A stretch of DNA of 64,000 nucleotides from Serratia plymuthica NBRC 102599 (GTDB lineage Bacteria > Pseudomonadota > Gammaproteobacteria > Enterobacterales > Enterobacteriaceae): contig NZ_BCTU01000021.1 of assembly GCF_001590925.1 (NCBI RefSeq), positions 62,001 through 126,000 on the forward strand, written 5' to 3'. The first letter of the stretch is position 1. The number at the start of each line of letters is the position of its first letter. The position numbers were made by a program, and so were the translations under genes. The notes under the pieces are model-generated. The model had not been told where the DNA came from and made no database searches. It saw only the letters and a list, made by a program, of their open reading frames with translations. Below, one piece after another: positions 40,270-51,038 of the stretch.

Positions 40270-41250
40270 ATGATTCGCTTTGCCGTCGTTGGCACCAACT
40301 GGATTACGGAACGCTTTATCGACGCCGCACATGAAAGCGGCAAGCTGAAACTGACCGCCATCTATTCGCGCAAGCTCGAGCAGGCGCAGGCGTTTGGCGC
40401 CAACTATAACGTCAGTCTGTTTTTCGATTCCCTGGAGGCGCTGGCCCAATCCGACGCCATCGATGCGGTTTACATCGCCAGCCCCAATTCCCTGCATTGT
40501 CAGCAATCGCTGCTGTTCCTTAGCCATAAAAAACACGTGATTTGCGAAAAGCCGCTGGCCTCCACCCTGCGCGAAGCGGAACGACTGGTCGCCTGCGCGC
40601 GGGAAAACCAGGTGGCGCTGTTCGAAGCCTTCAAAAGCGCCCACCTGCCGAACTTCCTGGCCCTGAAACAGGCGCTGCCGAAAATCGGCCGGCTGCGCAA
40701 AGCCTTTATCAACTACTGCCAATACTCTTCGCGCTATCCACGCTATCTGGCCGGCGAGAACCCAAACACCTTTAACCCGCAGTTCTCCAATGGCTCTATC
40801 ATGGACATTGGTTACTATTGCCTGGCCAGTGCCGTGGCGCTGTTTGGCGCACCAAAATCCGTGATCGCCAGCGCCGCGCTGCTGGACACCGGCGTTGATG
40901 CGCATGGAACCGCCTGCCTCAACTACGGGGATTTTGACGTAACCATTTCGCATTCCAAGGTCAGCAACTCGGATATTCCGAGCGAGATCCAGGGTGAAGA
41001 AGGCACGCTGGTCATTGATAAAATCTCGGAGTGTCAGGGTGTGGCGCTGACGCCGCGCGGTGGCAACCGTCAGGACCTGACTCAACCGCAGCATATCAAT
41101 ACCATGCTGTATGAGGCGCAAGTCTTCGCCGACCTGGTTGAAAAACGGCAGGTGGAACATCCAGGGTTGGAAAACTCGCTGATCGTCGCCCAGTTGCTGA
41201 CCGAAATCCGCCGCCAGACCGGCGTAGTATTCCCTGCCGACGGAGAATGA
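40270..41250 (+). CDS. ygjR: Gfo/Idh/MocA family oxidoreductase YgjR
   Basis: The 326-residue protein has an N-terminal Rossmann domain (FAVVGTNWITERFIDAA) and the motif CEKPLAS near residue 95, with the Lys typical of the family. The C-terminal domain carries MDIGYYCLASAVALFG. The family oxidises or reduces sugars and cyclitols with NAD(P); the substrate is unknown. It is followed at one base by a glutamine amidotransferase gene, so the two form an operon. Confidence 0.9.
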   Translation: MIRFAVVGTNWITERFIDAAHESGKLKLTAIYSRKLEQAQAFGANYNVSLFFDSLEALAQSDAIDAVYIASPNSLHCQQSLLFLSHKKHVICEKPLASTLREAERLVACARENQVALFEAFKSAHLPNFLALKQALPKIGRLRKAFINYCQYSSRYPRYLAGENPNTFNPQFSNGSIMDIGYYCLASAVALFGAPKSVIASAALLDTGVDAHGTACLNYGDFDVTISHSKVSNSDIPSEIQGEEGTLVIDKISECQGVALTPRGGNRQDLTQPQHINTMLYEAQVFADLVEKRQVEHPGLENSLIVAQLLTEIRRQTGVVFPADGE

Positions 41251-41251
41251 C

Positions 41252-41983
41252 ATGAAACCGCTATTGTTGATGCAAACCGGCGATGCGCCGGAGGCAATAC
41301 GTCGTGATAAAGGCAATTTCGACGGGATGTTCCTGCAACAGGGCAACATCGCCGCCGATCGCGTGCAGATCGTGCATCTTCCTTCAGGCGAACCGCTGCC
41401 GGCTCCGCAAAACTACGCCGGCGTGGTGATTACCGGGTCGGCGGCGATGGTCACCGAACAATTGCCGTGGAGCGAGCAGGCCGCCGAGTGGCTGCGTCAG
41501 GCGATGCAGATCAAGCTGCCGATTTTCGGCGCCTGCTACGGTCACCAACTGCTGGCCTATGCGCTCGGCGGTGAAGTGGGCTATCACCCGCAAGGCATGG
41601 AGGTCGGTACGCTGGATATTGAACTGCTGCCCGCCGCCGCCAACGATCGACGTCTGGCGATGCTGCCGCCGCATTTCAAGGCCAATCTGATCCACTCGCA
41701 GAGCGTACTGACGCCGCCTGTGGGCGCGAAGGTGCTGGCGCGTTCACAGCAGGACGCCTGCCAGATCCTCAGTTATGGCGATCACGTACTGACCACCCAG
41801 TTCCATCCGGAATTTAACGGCGCGGTGATGCATCAATACCTGAGCTGGCTCGGCGAACTTTACCCCGAGCAGCAGGCGCAGTATCGGCTTAAGCAACAGC
41901 AGGTTAGCGATACGCCCTTTAGTCGGTTATTGCTGCAAGGTTTCGTCGTCAGCCTCGGCGCGCAGAAGGCCCTGGCCGGCTAG
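41252..41983 (+). CDS. class I glutamine amidotransferase-like protein
   Basis: The 243-residue protein is a stand-alone GATase1 domain. It has the nucleophile elbow GACYGHQLL with Cys95 and the His185/Glu187 pair in FHPEF, so the triad is complete. Such proteins resemble GMP synthase glutaminase or YfeJ-like peptide hydrolases; no synthetase partner domain is present. It starts one base after the ygjR stop and has no counterpart next to ygjR in E. coli. The substrate is not predictable. Confidence 0.88.
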   Translation: MKPLLLMQTGDAPEAIRRDKGNFDGMFLQQGNIAADRVQIVHLPSGEPLPAPQNYAGVVITGSAAMVTEQLPWSEQAAEWLRQAMQIKLPIFGACYGHQLLAYALGGEVGYHPQGMEVGTLDIELLPAAANDRRLAMLPPHFKANLIHSQSVLTPPVGAKVLARSQQDACQILSYGDHVLTTQFHPEFNGAVMHQYLSWLGELYPEQQAQYRLKQQQVSDTPFSRLLLQGFVVSLGAQKALAG

Positions 41984-41994
41984 CGTGATAAACG

Positions 41995-42023
41995 TTGACC
42001 GCTGACACATTTTGCATTACTTT
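41995..42023 (+). promoter_or_regulatory. alx promoter
   Basis: TTGACC at 41995-42000 and TACTTT at 42018-42023 are 17 bases apart, placing the start of transcription just before the riboswitch aptamer. Confidence 0.6.
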
Positions 42024-42028
42024 CTGCG

Positions 42029-42180
42029 GTGCAAAGGGGAGTAACTTCATTGCCGGTTAATCGTCATTACGATGCGCAAGCATCCGGTTACCGGGCAACA
42101 TGATGTGACGGGCACTGCAGGTGCACCTTCATCAACGTTGTAAGTGAGACCTTGCCGGAAGGCGAGGTTTGCTTGCAGCG
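42029..42180 (+). promoter_or_regulatory. yybP-ykoY (Mn2+/pH-responsive PRE) riboswitch upstream of alx
   Basis: The leader contains the aptamer core GCAAAGGGGAGTAAC, the GATGCGCAAGCATC arm, GGTTACCGGGCAAC, the ACGTTGTAAGTGAGACCTTG block and the closing pair GCCGGAAGGCGAGG. These match the E. coli alx PRE as I remember it. The element binds Mn2+ and, in E. coli, lets alx be made at high pH. The edges are approximate. Confidence 0.85.
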
Positions 42181-42188
42181 TTCACAGA

Positions 42189-42231
42189 GCGGCTAGCGTC
42201 TTCCGACGTTGGCCGTTTTTGTTTTTGAAGG
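42189..42231 (+). terminator. intrinsic terminator in the alx leader (expression platform)
   Basis: Arms CGGCTAGCGTC and GACGTTGGCCG around TTCC are followed by TTTTTGTTTTT, ending 10 bases before the alx start. This is the part the aptamer would open or close. Confidence 0.75.
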
Positions 42232-42243
42232 ATATCTCTGATG

Positions 42244-43215
42244 ATGAATACCGTTGGCACACCTTGGTTATGGGGCAGTTTCGCCGCCATCATAGTTGTG
42301 ATGCTCGCAATCGACTTACTGCTGCAAGGCCGCAAAGGCGCGCACACCATGACGCTGAAGCAGGCCGCCAGTTGGTCGCTGGTGTGGGTCAGCCTTTCCC
42401 TGCTGTTCAACCTGGGTTTCTGGTACTACCTGAACCAAACCGCCGGGCGCGCCGTCGCCGATACGCAGGCGCTCGCCTTCCTCACCGGTTACCTGATCGA
42501 AAAAGCGCTAGCGGTCGATAACGTTTTCGTCTGGCTGATGCTGTTCAGCTACTTTGCCATACCGGCTAACCTCCAACGACGCGTGCTGATTTTCGGTGTA
42601 TTGGGCGCGATCGTGCTGCGTACCATCATGATCTTCGCCGGTAGCTGGCTGGTGACCCAGTTCCAGTGGCTGCTGTATCTGTTCGGTGCCTTCCTGCTGT
42701 TCACCGGCATCAAGATGGCACTGGCGAAGGAAGACGATTCGGCGATCGGCGACAAACCCTTGGTAAGGTGGCTGCGCAGCCATCTGCGCATGACCGACAA
42801 CCTGGAAGGCGAACGTTTCTTCGTGCGCCGCAACGGGCTGCTGTTCGCTACGCCGCTGGTGCTGGTGTTGATCCTGGTGGAGCTGAGCGACGTGATTTTC
42901 GCAGTCGACAGCATTCCGGCCATCTTTGCCGTCACCACCGATCCGTTTATCGTCCTGACCTCTAACCTGTTTGCCATCATGGGCCTGCGCGCCATGTATT
43001 TCCTGCTGGCCAACGTGGCGGAGCGCTTCTCGATGCTGAAATACGGTCTGTCGATCATCCTGATGTTTATCGGCGTCAAGATGCTGATTATCGACTTCTT
43101 CCATATCCCGATCGGCGTTTCGCTCGGCGTGGTAGCCGGTATTCTGACATTAACGCTGCTGATCAATGCCTGGGTTAACCGCCGCAACGATCGCCTGGCG
43201 AATAAAGCACCATAA
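42244..43215 (+). CDS. alx: TerC-family membrane protein Alx, manganese exporter
   Basis: The 323-residue inner membrane protein has about nine helices with TerC motifs: [19 protein letters not shown] near residue 88 and [20 protein letters not shown] near 215, whose Asp residues likely bind metal. E. coli Alx exports Mn2+ and is made under alkaline conditions. Two ATGs are in tandem; the second (42244, [11 protein letters not shown]) matches E. coli. Expression is tied to the riboswitch upstream. Confidence 0.93.
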   Translation: MNTVGTPWLWGSFAAIIVVMLAIDLLLQGRKGAHTMTLKQAASWSLVWVSLSLLFNLGFWYYLNQTAGRAVADTQALAFLTGYLIEKALAVDNVFVWLMLFSYFAIPANLQRRVLIFGVLGAIVLRTIMIFAGSWLVTQFQWLLYLFGAFLLFTGIKMALAKEDDSAIGDKPLVRWLRSHLRMTDNLEGERFFVRRNGLLFATPLVLVLILVELSDVIFAVDSIPAIFAVTTDPFIVLTSNLFAIMGLRAMYFLLANVAERFSMLKYGLSIILMFIGVKMLIIDFFHIPIGVSLGVVAGILTLTLLINAWVNRRNDRLANKAP

Positions 43216-43483
43216 TCTGTTATCCGGGGCGCTAGCCGCCCCGCGATTGTTTGGCAATTCGTCCAAAACGCCAAACGTTATTGCGATCACACAAATGTAA
43301 CCAGTATGTTATCAAGAGTTGATCCACCCTCAGAATTTCACTTCCTCCCCTTTCCAACCCCCTTTGTTTACTGAATACTGATTTGGCAAACATACTTAGT
43401 TACAGATAGAAATAAAAATTGCCCGGCAGCGTTCCTGTCGAGGCAGTCAGTCTGTGCGCAACCTCACCGGGAAGAAAAGCACT

Positions 43484-44719
43484 ATGCAAAAACTGTTAAA
43501 ACGGATCACACAGGGCAGCCTGGTTAAGCAAATTATGGTCGGCCTGGTAGCCGGTATTATCGTGGCGTTGGTTTCACCGGCGGCAGCCTCCGCCGTCGGG
43601 CTGCTTGGCGCGCTGTTTGTCGGCGCGTTGAAAGCGGTGGCTCCAGTATTGGTATTGGTACTGGTGATGGCCTCAATCGCCAACCACAAGCACGGGCAGA
43701 AAACCAATATTCGCCCGATCCTGTTCCTCTATCTGCTGGGGACTTTCGCTGCGGCGCTGGTGGCGGTGGTGGTCAGCTTTATGTTCCCGTCCAATCTGGC
43801 GCTGGTTGCCGGCAATGCGGACATCAACCCGCCGGGCGGCATTGTTGAAGTGCTGAAAAGCCTGTTGATGAGCGTGGTCGCCAACCCGTTCCACGCGCTG
43901 ATTAACGCCAACTATATCGGCATCCTGGCCTGGGCGATTGGCCTGGGGCTGGCGCTGCGCCACGCTTCAGAAACCACCAAATCGCTGATTAACGACATGT
44001 CGCATGCGGTCACCTTGGTGGTGCGCGCGGTGATCCGCTGTGCGCCGCTCGGCATCTTCGGTCTGGTGGCTTCGACGTTGGCGGAAACCGGCTTCGGTGC
44101 GCTGTGGGGCTATGCGCAACTGCTGATGGTGTTGATCGGCTGTATGCTGCTGGTCGCGCTGGTGCTGAACCCGCTGATCGTTTACTGGAAAATCCGCCGC
44201 AACCCTTATCCTCTGGTGTTCGCCTGCCTGCGTGAAAGCGGCGTGACCGCGTTCTTCACCCGCAGCTCGGCCGCCAACATTCCGGTGAATATGGAGTTGT
44301 GCAAAAAGCTGAATCTGAACGAAGACACCTACTCGGTTTCTATCCCGTTGGGCGTAACCATCAATATGGCCGGCGCGGCGATCACCATTACCGTGCTGAC
44401 GCTGGCGGCGGTGCACACTCTGGGCATTCCGGTTGACGTCCCGACCGCGCTGCTGCTGAGCGTGGTGGCGGCGATCTGCGCCTGCGGCGCTTCCGGCGTG
44501 GCCGGCGGTTCGTTGTTGCTGATCCCACTGGCGTGCAACATGTTCGGCATCCCGAACGATATCGCCATGCAGGTCGTGGCGGTGGGCTTTATCATCGGCG
44601 TGCTGCAGGACTCCGCAGAGACCGCACTGAACTCATCCACCGACGTGCTGTTCACCGCCGCGGCCTGCCAGGCGGAAGATCAACGTCTGGCGGATGAAGA
44701 CCCGTTGAACGTGCGTTAA
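43484..44719 (+). CDS. sstT: sodium:serine/threonine symporter
   Basis: SstT takes up serine and threonine with Na+. The 411-residue protein is of the DAACS/SLC1 fold with [19 protein letters not shown] and [20 protein letters not shown] for ion and substrate binding, and [20 protein letters not shown] chose ATG 43484 ([11 protein letters not shown]); a GTG at 43454 would add ten residues. The 240 bases upstream hold the alx 3' hairpin (GGGGCG/CGCCCC near 43226-43243) and an AT-rich promoter area. Confidence 0.93.
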   Translation: MQKLLKRITQGSLVKQIMVGLVAGIIVALVSPAAASAVGLLGALFVGALKAVAPVLVLVLVMASIANHKHGQKTNIRPILFLYLLGTFAAALVAVVVSFMFPSNLALVAGNADINPPGGIVEVLKSLLMSVVANPFHALINANYIGILAWAIGLGLALRHASETTKSLINDMSHAVTLVVRAVIRCAPLGIFGLVASTLAETGFGALWGYAQLLMVLIGCMLLVALVLNPLIVYWKIRRNPYPLVFACLRESGVTAFFTRSSAANIPVNMELCKKLNLNEDTYSVSIPLGVTINMAGAAITITVLTLAAVHTLGIPVDVPTALLLSVVAAICACGASGVAGGSLLLIPLACNMFGIPNDIAMQVVAVGFIIGVLQDSAETALNSSTDVLFTAAACQAEDQRLADEDPLNVR

Positions 44720-44723
44720 GCGG

Positions 44724-45281
44724 TTAACGATCGTCAGCAAGGCACCCAATGGGCGCCTTTTTTTCTACCGCAAAAGGATCGATGCCGCGCAGTTGCAGGC
44801 GACGAAAACGGATAATGTTGAAGCCGTTCATCAGCAGGAAGCTGCCTTCTATCAGCGAACCGCCTATCGACCCGAGCCAGATGTTATGCGTAACCCAGCA
44901 GGCGGTGGAACACCACATCACGCAACGGGTCGTCAGCCCGCGGGTGCGAAACAGTGCCCAGGTGCTGATTGAAGTACCGAAGATCGGCAACAGTTCGATG
45001 GGATGTTGGAAGTGCGTCAGGCCGATGGTCAGCGTCAAACTGATAAACAGCCACATCACCCACAGGCTGCGAGTGCGCATTGAAACCAGGTTGCGGCAGG
45101 CGCTGAGCAACGCGCTGCTGCCGGCGGCGCTCGCCCCCATCAGGAAGAAGTGGATGCCGATAATCAGGCTGTATCCTGACAGTTGCAGCTTGAAACGCTG
45201 GTCGTCGCGATTGAAAAAACTGGTGATGCCTACCAGAAAAGCCAGTACGCCCACGGCTTGGGCAAACCAATAAAACGTCAT
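44724..45281 (-). CDS. ygjV: YgjV family inner membrane protein
   Basis: The 185-residue protein has five to six hydrophobic segments (AQAVGVLAFLVGITSFFNRD at the start) and matches the YgjV/imp family next to sstT in E. coli. Function is unknown. Its last 12 codons (KKAPIGCLADDR) overlap the rho-independent terminator of the convergent sstT gene. Confidence 0.85.
   Translation of the reverse strand: MTFYWFAQAVGVLAFLVGITSFFNRDDQRFKLQLSGYSLIIGIHFFLMGASAAGSSALLSACRNLVSMRTRSLWVMWLFISLTLTIGLTHFQHPIELLPIFGTSISTWALFRTRGLTTRCVMWCSTACWVTHNIWLGSIGGSLIEGSFLLMNGFNIIRFRRLQLRGIDPFAVEKKAPIGCLADDR
44739..44766 (+). terminator. sstT terminator lying inside the ygjV coding end
   Basis: Stem AAGGCACCC/GGGCGCCTT (one G-T type pair in RNA) is followed by TTTTTTTC, 20 bases after the sstT stop. 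It sits wholly within the last codons of ygjV on the other strand. Confidence 0.8.
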
Positions 45282-45355
45282 TAGGGGATCCTGAAGCGGG
45301 AGACAATAGCGTTAAAAGTGAAACGCTGTTTTATGTTACTCCCGCTGCCGGTGCT

Positions 45356-46846
45356 TTACAATGTCACCCCACTTTTAAAAATCGCCAACTCGCGGAAATC
45401 GTTCGCTTCGTTGCGCGCCGCTTTGCCATCGGCGATCGCCACGATCAGATCGACAAACTGTTCCAGCAGGCGATCCATCGGCGTGCCGTGGATCAATTGC
45501 CCGGCATCGAAATCGATCCAGTGCGGTTTTTTCGCCGCCAGTTCGCTGTTGGTCGCCAGTTTTACCGTGGGAACAAAGCCACCGTAGGGCGTGCCACGCC
45601 CGGTACTGAACAACACCATATGGCAGCCGGCGCCGGCCAGCGCGCTGGTCGCCACTGCGTCATTGCCGGGTGCGCTGAGCAGGTTTAACCCTGGCTGCCG
45701 CAGCCGCTCGCCGTATTTGAGCACGTCCACTACCCGGCTCTGTCCGGCTTTCTGCGTGCAACCAAGGGATTTTTCTTCCAAAGTGGTAATGCCGCCCGCC
45801 TTGTTGCCCGGCGAAGGGTTTTCATAAATCGGCTGGTTATGGGCGATAAAATACTGTTTGAAATCGTTGACCATGCTGACGGTTTTCTCGAAGGTCGCCC
45901 GATCGCGGCAGCGGCTCATCAGGATCCGTTCTGCGCCAAACATCTCCGGCACCTCGGTCAGCACCGTGGTGCCGCCGTTGGCGATCACATAATCGGAAAA
46001 CCGCCCCAGCAACGGGTTGGCCGTGATGCCGGACAGCCCGTCCGATCCGCCGCACTCCAGGCCGAACTTCAACTCGCTCAATTTGCCCGGTTGGCGACGA
46101 TCGTCGCGCATGGCCCGGTACAACTCATGCAGTTGCTCCAGCCCGGCTTCCACCTCATCGTCCTGCTGCTGGCACACCATAAAGCGCACCCGCTGCTCAT
46201 CCGTCGGCCCGAGCGTGCTGCGGAAAACATCTACCTGATTGTTCTCGCACCCCAGGCCAATCACCAGCACCGCGCCGGCATTCGGATGGCGCACCATATT
46301 TTGCAGCATCGTACGGGTGTTTTCATGATCCTGCCCCAATTGCGAACAGCCGAACGGATGGCTGAACAGATGTACGCCATCGATCCCCTGTGCATCCTGA
46401 GTTTCCTTCAGAAAACGCTGCTGGATCTGCCGGGCAATGCCGTTGACGCAACCGACGGTCGGCACGATCCACAGTTCGTTGCGGATCCCCACTTCGCCGC
46501 TGCTGCGGCGATAGAGCTGTACTTCACGATCAGCAGCCTGCGGCGGCAGCGCGGGAAATTCCGGCTGGTACTGATAGCTGTCCAGATCGCTCAGGTTGGT
46601 TTTGGCATTTTGCGAGTGGATGTGCACGCCCGGCGCTATGGCGACCAGCGCATGGCCGATCGGCAGCCCGTACTTGATGATCGCCTCGCCGGCTGTGATC
46701 GGCTGCAGCGCAAACTTGTGCCCACGCGCCACCGGCTGCGAAAGCCGAATAGTCAGCGCTTCCAGCACCAGCGTTTCGCCGTCGGCCAGATCGCGCAGCG
46801 CCACCGCCACATTATCCTGCGAATGAATTTTTACGATGCTTTGCAT
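45356..46846 (-). CDS. uxaA: altronate dehydratase
   Basis: UxaA dehydrates D-altronate to 2-keto-3-deoxygluconate in galacturonate breakdown. The 496-residue protein has an N-terminal SAF domain (SQNAKTNLSDLDSYQYQP link) and the long catalytic part with NGIARQI, HPFGCSQLGQDHENTRTML, LGCENNQ and FGLECGGSDGLSGITANP, which hold the iron-binding Cys/His. It lies 20 bases after uxaC in the same operon. Confidence 0.96.
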   Translation of the reverse strand: MQSIVKIHSQDNVAVALRDLADGETLVLEALTIRLSQPVARGHKFALQPITAGEAIIKYGLPIGHALVAIAPGVHIHSQNAKTNLSDLDSYQYQPEFPALPPQAADREVQLYRRSSGEVGIRNELWIVPTVGCVNGIARQIQQRFLKETQDAQGIDGVHLFSHPFGCSQLGQDHENTRTMLQNMVRHPNAGAVLVIGLGCENNQVDVFRSTLGPTDEQRVRFMVCQQQDDEVEAGLEQLHELYRAMRDDRRQPGKLSELKFGLECGGSDGLSGITANPLLGRFSDYVIANGGTTVLTEVPEMFGAERILMSRCRDRATFEKTVSMVNDFKQYFIAHNQPIYENPSPGNKAGGITTLEEKSLGCTQKAGQSRVVDVLKYGERLRQPGLNLLSAPGNDAVATSALAGAGCHMVLFSTGRGTPYGGFVPTVKLATNSELAAKKPHWIDFDAGQLIHGTPMDRLLEQFVDLIVAIADGKAARNEANDFRELAIFKSGVTL

Positions 46847-46866
46847 AAACCAACCTCGGGCAGCGG

Positions 46867-48279
46867 CTACGCCAGTTCAATGGCGAAATAGTTTTTGGCA
46901 TTGTCGAAGCAGATGTTTTTCACCATCTCACCGAGCAGCGCGATATCCGCCGGCGCTTCCCCCTCCTCCACCCAGCGACCTATCATCTGGCAGAGAATGC
47001 GACGGAAATATTCATGGCGGGTATACGACAAGAAGCTGCGGCTGTCGGTCAGCATGCCGACAAAACGGCTCAGCAGGCCAAGCTGTGCCAGCTGCGTCAT
47101 CTGGCGTTGCATGCCGTCTTTCTGATCGTTGAACCACCAGCCTGAACCAAACTGCATTTTGCCTGGCGTGCCCTCACCCTGGAAATTACCCACCATGGTG
47201 CCGATCACTTCGTTATCGCGCGGGTTGAGGCAATACAGAATGGTTTTCGGTAATCCTCCCTGCCGGGATTGAGCATCCAGCAGGCGGGAAAGCGGCTCCG
47301 CCAGCGGCCGGTCGTTAATGGAGTCGAAGCCGATATCCGGGCCAACGCTTGCCAGCATCCGGCTGTTGTTATTGCGCAATGCGCCGATGTGATACTGCTG
47401 CACCCATTCACGGCGTTGATATTCAGCGGCCAGGAACAGCAGCACTGCGCTTTTGAACTGGGCGCTTTGCTCCGGCCCAGGCAGCTTGCCGCTCAGGCGC
47501 TGGGCCAGAATGGCGTCCAGCTCGGCTTCGTTAGCTTCGCCATACACCACCACGTCCAGCGCATGGTCGGCCACTTTGCAGCCGTGAGCGGCGAAGTGGT
47601 CCATGCGTTTTTTCAGCGCGTCGCACAGCGAAGTGAAGCGGCTGATACTGATATCCGCGGCCGCCTCCAGCTTTTTCAGGTAATCGTTAAAGCCCGGCGC
47701 ATCGATATTGAACGCCTTATCCGGTCGCCAGCTTGGCAGCACCTTGATATCGAAACTGTCGTCGGCGGCAATCGCTTTATGGTGGCGCAGATCGTCGATC
47801 GGATCGTCGGTGGTGCCGACCATTTTCACCTTCATCTGCTGCATGATGCCACGCGCCCTGAAATCGTCCTGCGCCAACAGCGCGTTACCGCGATGCCAGA
47901 TATCGTCCGCCGTCGCCGGGGAAAGCAGCGTGCCGGTGATGCCGAACGGACGGCGCAGTTCGAGATGAGTCCAGTGATACAGCGGGTTGCCAATGGTATG
48001 TGGCACTGTGGCGGCCCAGGCGTCAAACTTCTCGCGGTCGCCGGCATCGCCGGTGCACAGACGTTCGGCCACGCCGTTGGTGCGCATCGCCCGCCATTTG
48101 TAGTGATCGCCCTTTAACCAGATGTCATATAAGTTTTTGAAGCGGGTATTCTCGGCGATCTGTTCCGGCGGCAAATGACAGTGGTAGTCAAAGATCGGCT
48201 GATCCGCCGCATAGTCGTGATACAAACGCCGGGCAAATTCGCTGCCCAACAAAAAATCTTCGTTTAAAAACGTCGCCAT
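46867..48279 (-). CDS. uxaC: glucuronate/galacturonate isomerase
   Basis: UxaC isomerises D-glucuronate to D-fructuronate and D-galacturonate to D-tagaturonate, the first hexuronate step. The 470-residue amidohydrolase-fold protein has the metal site [15 protein letters not shown] near residue 29 and conserved [20 protein letters not shown] near 400. ATG 48279 follows GAGGAG; an upstream in-frame start at 48363 is not conserved. It is the first gene of uxaCA, divergent from exuT. Confidence 0.96.
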   Translation of the reverse strand: MATFLNEDFLLGSEFARRLYHDYAADQPIFDYHCHLPPEQIAENTRFKNLYDIWLKGDHYKWRAMRTNGVAERLCTGDAGDREKFDAWAATVPHTIGNPLYHWTHLELRRPFGITGTLLSPATADDIWHRGNALLAQDDFRARGIMQQMKVKMVGTTDDPIDDLRHHKAIAADDSFDIKVLPSWRPDKAFNIDAPGFNDYLKKLEAAADISISRFTSLCDALKKRMDHFAAHGCKVADHALDVVVYGEANEAELDAILAQRLSGKLPGPEQSAQFKSAVLLFLAAEYQRREWVQQYHIGALRNNNSRMLASVGPDIGFDSINDRPLAEPLSRLLDAQSRQGGLPKTILYCLNPRDNEVIGTMVGNFQGEGTPGKMQFGSGWWFNDQKDGMQRQMTQLAQLGLLSRFVGMLTDSRSFLSYTRHEYFRRILCQMIGRWVEEGEAPADIALLGEMVKNICFDNAKNYFAIELA

Positions 48280-48664
48280 ATCAGGCTCCTCACCTTGCTG
48301 ACCGTTCGGCACAGTGTTCAATACGACAAAGTTATCACACCAATTCCATGAAGCGTCCAGCAAAATCTTACCCCAGCCTGCGGCCTTTTTCCCTTTAAAA
48401 AGGCAATTAACGCGTAATTTCGCAGCAAAAGACGGCCTTAATCACGTAATTACCGGCCAAAGCGTATTGCCCCATTGAATCTTGGCTTTTGTGATATCAC
48501 TCAACTTTTGAATCTGTATGACAAGTTATTGTCTCGCCACCCCGTCGCTGGTGCGTTGGGAATGCGTCGGTGATGGAAGGGCCGATGCAGATCAACGAAA
48601 AGGAATCACACCCCTACACGCCGCCACCTCGGCTGCGCCTATTCAAGACTGGGAGATATTTCGG
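48280..48664. promoter_or_regulatory. divergent control region of uxaC and exuT
   Basis: This 385-base region should hold the ExuR operators. I see ATTGGT on the leftward strand near 48338 as a half-site of the known ExuR type, and a perfect decamer GTGATATCAC at 48491-48500, about 165 bases before exuT. Neither is a full match to the ExuR consensus as I remember it (AAATTGGTATACCAATTT). No gene is visible. Confidence 0.4.
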
Positions 48665-49963
48665 ATGCGTAAAATTAAAGGGTTACGCTGGTACATGATT
48701 GGGTTGGTGACCATCGGCACCGTGCTGGGTTACCTGACCCGCAACGCCATTGCCGTGGCAGCGCCGACGCTGGAAGGCACCTTGCATATCACCACGCAGC
48801 AGTATTCTTATATCGTCGCCGCTTATTCCGCCTGCTATACCGTGATGCAACCGGTGGCGGGCTACGTGCTGGACGTCTTGGGCACCAAGGTAGGCTATGC
48901 CATGTTCGCCGTCTTGTGGGCGCTGTTTTGCATGGGGACTGCGCTGGCTAACAGTTGGGGCGGGCTGGCGCTGGCGCGCGGCGCCGTGGGCATGGCCGAG
49001 GCGGCAATGATCCCCGCCGGCCTGAAGGCCAGCAGCGAGTGGTTCCCGGCCAAAGAGCGTTCCATCGCCGTAGGGTACTTTAATGTGGGTTCGTCGATCG
49101 GCGGGATGATCGCGCCGCCGCTGGTCGTCTGGGCCATCGTCGCCCACAGCTGGGAAATGGCGTTTATCATTACCGGCGTGCTGAGTCTAATCTGGGCCAT
49201 CTGCTGGCTGATCTTCTACAAGCACCCGAAAGATCAAAAGAAACTCAGCCAGGAAGAGCGGGATTACATCCTTGAGGGCCAGGAACCGCAACACCAGACC
49301 GGCAACGCCAAGAAAATGTCCGCCTGGCAGATCGTGCGCAACCGCCAGTTCTGGGGCATCGCGCTGCCACGTTTTCTGGCAGAACCGGCCTGGGGCACCT
49401 TCAACGCCTGGATCCCGTTATTCATGTTCAAAGCCTATGGCTTTAACCTGAAAGAGATCGCCATGTTTGCCTGGATGCCAATGCTGTTCGCCGATCTCGG
49501 CTGCATCGTCGGCGGGTATCTGCCGCCGTTTTTCCAGAAACACTTCAAGGTGAACCTGATCGTTTCACGCAAGCTGGTGGTCACGATGGGCGCGGTGCTG
49601 ATGATTGGCCCCGGTATGATCGGCCTGTTCACCAGCCCTTATGCCGCCATCGCGCTGCTGTGCGTCGGAGGCTTTGCTCACCAGGCGCTGTCCGGTGCGT
49701 TGATCACCCTGTCTTCAGACGTATTTGGCCGTAACGAGGTCGCGACCGCCAACGGCCTGACCGGCATGGCGGCCTGGACCGCCAGCACCCTGTTTGCTCT
49801 GGTGGTCGGCGCCTTGGCAGATACCCTGGGCTTCAGCCCGCTGTTCGCCGCGCTGTCGGTATTCGATATTCTCGGCGCCATCGTTATCTGGACCGTCCTG
49901 CAAAACCGGCCGGCCTTATCCCCCACGGAAGAGGCTCCACAGCCTGTCCCGGCGCGCAGTTAA
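48665..49963 (+). CDS. exuT: hexuronate transporter
   Basis: ExuT imports galacturonate and glucuronate by proton symport. The 432-residue MFS protein of the anion:cation symporter family has 12 helices, begins [20 protein letters not shown] and has [14 protein letters not shown] and [20 protein letters not shown] in the first half. I chose ATG 48665 since it matches the family N terminus; a longer frame from 48518 is untranslated leader. A GC-rich hairpin (49969-49989) lies between it and exuR. Confidence 0.95.
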   Translation: MRKIKGLRWYMIGLVTIGTVLGYLTRNAIAVAAPTLEGTLHITTQQYSYIVAAYSACYTVMQPVAGYVLDVLGTKVGYAMFAVLWALFCMGTALANSWGGLALARGAVGMAEAAMIPAGLKASSEWFPAKERSIAVGYFNVGSSIGGMIAPPLVVWAIVAHSWEMAFIITGVLSLIWAICWLIFYKHPKDQKKLSQEERDYILEGQEPQHQTGNAKKMSAWQIVRNRQFWGIALPRFLAEPAWGTFNAWIPLFMFKAYGFNLKEIAMFAWMPMLFADLGCIVGGYLPPFFQKHFKVNLIVSRKLVVTMGAVLMIGPGMIGLFTSPYAAIALLCVGGFAHQALSGALITLSSDVFGRNEVATANGLTGMAAWTASTLFALVVGALADTLGFSPLFAALSVFDILGAIVIWTVLQNRPALSPTEEAPQPVPARS

Positions 49964-50075
49964 CCCCCCGCCCGGCCACGCGCCGGGCGTCCCCTGCGGC
50001 CACTGGCAGCCCTGCCGAATAAGTGGTATAACAAATCCGACGGCCACGCCCCTTCTTACCCTAAGAGCATTCATT

Positions 50076-50852
50076 ATGGAATTCACTGAAACCAGACGCC
50101 TGTATCAGCAACTGGCCGCCGAGCTTAAGCAGCGCATTGAAAGCGGCCGCTACCCGGTGGGCGATAAGCTGCCGGCCGAGCGTTATATTGCTGAAGAGAT
50201 GAACGTCAGCCGCACCGTGGTACGCGAAGCCATCATCATGCTGGAAGTGGAAGGCTACGTTGACGTACGCAAGGGGTCCGGGATCCACGTGATGTCCAAC
50301 CAGCAAAAGCATCTGGTGGTGCCGGGCGACAGCATTGAGTTCGCTACCGCCGGGCCGTTCGAACTGTTGCAGGCGCGCCAGTTGATTGAAAGCAATATCG
50401 CCGAATTCGCCGCCACCCAGGTCACCAAACAAGATATCGTCCAGTTGATGGAGATCCAGGAACACGCACGCAAGGAAGACCGGTTCCGTGATTCGCAGTG
50501 GGATCTGAAATTCCACGTGCAGGTGGCGCTGGCTACGCAAAATACCGCGATGGCGACCATCGTGGAAAAAATGTGGAGCCAGCGGGTGAATAACCCTTAC
50601 TGGATCAAGCTGCACGAACATATCGACGAGCGATCTATCGCCAGTTGGTGCGACGATCACGATCAAATCCTCAAGGCATTGATACGTAAAGACCCTTATG
50701 CCGCAAAACTGGCAATGTGGCAGCATCTGGAAAACACCAAGCAAATGCTGTTCAACGCCACCAGCGACGATTTCGAATATAACGCCGACCGCTATCTGTT
50801 CGCCGAAAACCCGGTGGTGCATCTGGACGGCGTGACCGCCGAAAACAAATAG
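50076..50852 (+). CDS. exuR: hexuronate regulon repressor
   Basis: ExuR represses uxaCA, exuT and related genes and is released by galacturonate or tagaturonate. The 258-residue GntR/FadR-type protein has the winged helix [20 protein letters not shown] (residues about 28-47) and a C-terminal helical FCD ligand domain ([24 protein letters not shown]). It lies downstream of exuT, as in E. coli. Confidence 0.95.
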   Translation: MEFTETRRLYQQLAAELKQRIESGRYPVGDKLPAERYIAEEMNVSRTVVREAIIMLEVEGYVDVRKGSGIHVMSNQQKHLVVPGDSIEFATAGPFELLQARQLIESNIAEFAATQVTKQDIVQLMEIQEHARKEDRFRDSQWDLKFHVQVALATQNTAMATIVEKMWSQRVNNPYWIKLHEHIDERSIASWCDDHDQILKALIRKDPYAAKLAMWQHLENTKQMLFNATSDDFEYNADRYLFAENPVVHLDGVTAENK

Positions 50853-51038
50853 CGTACGCGGTCAAAAACCGTTGGGTTATGTCAGGTAATGTAAAATCCT
50901 CCGAATCGATGCCTGAACCGCCGTTTGCCGTGTAGTATTTCACCGGAGGCAACGTAGATTTCCCTGTTGCCAATCGTGCTATTTTGGTAAAGTTAGGCCA
51001 CTTTTTTTACCCTTTGCTACGGGGCGGAACACGAATAC

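Noticed and set aside
48485-48505. CRP site before exuT
   Set aside because: TGTGA and its partner are only two bases apart in GTGATATCAC, not six.
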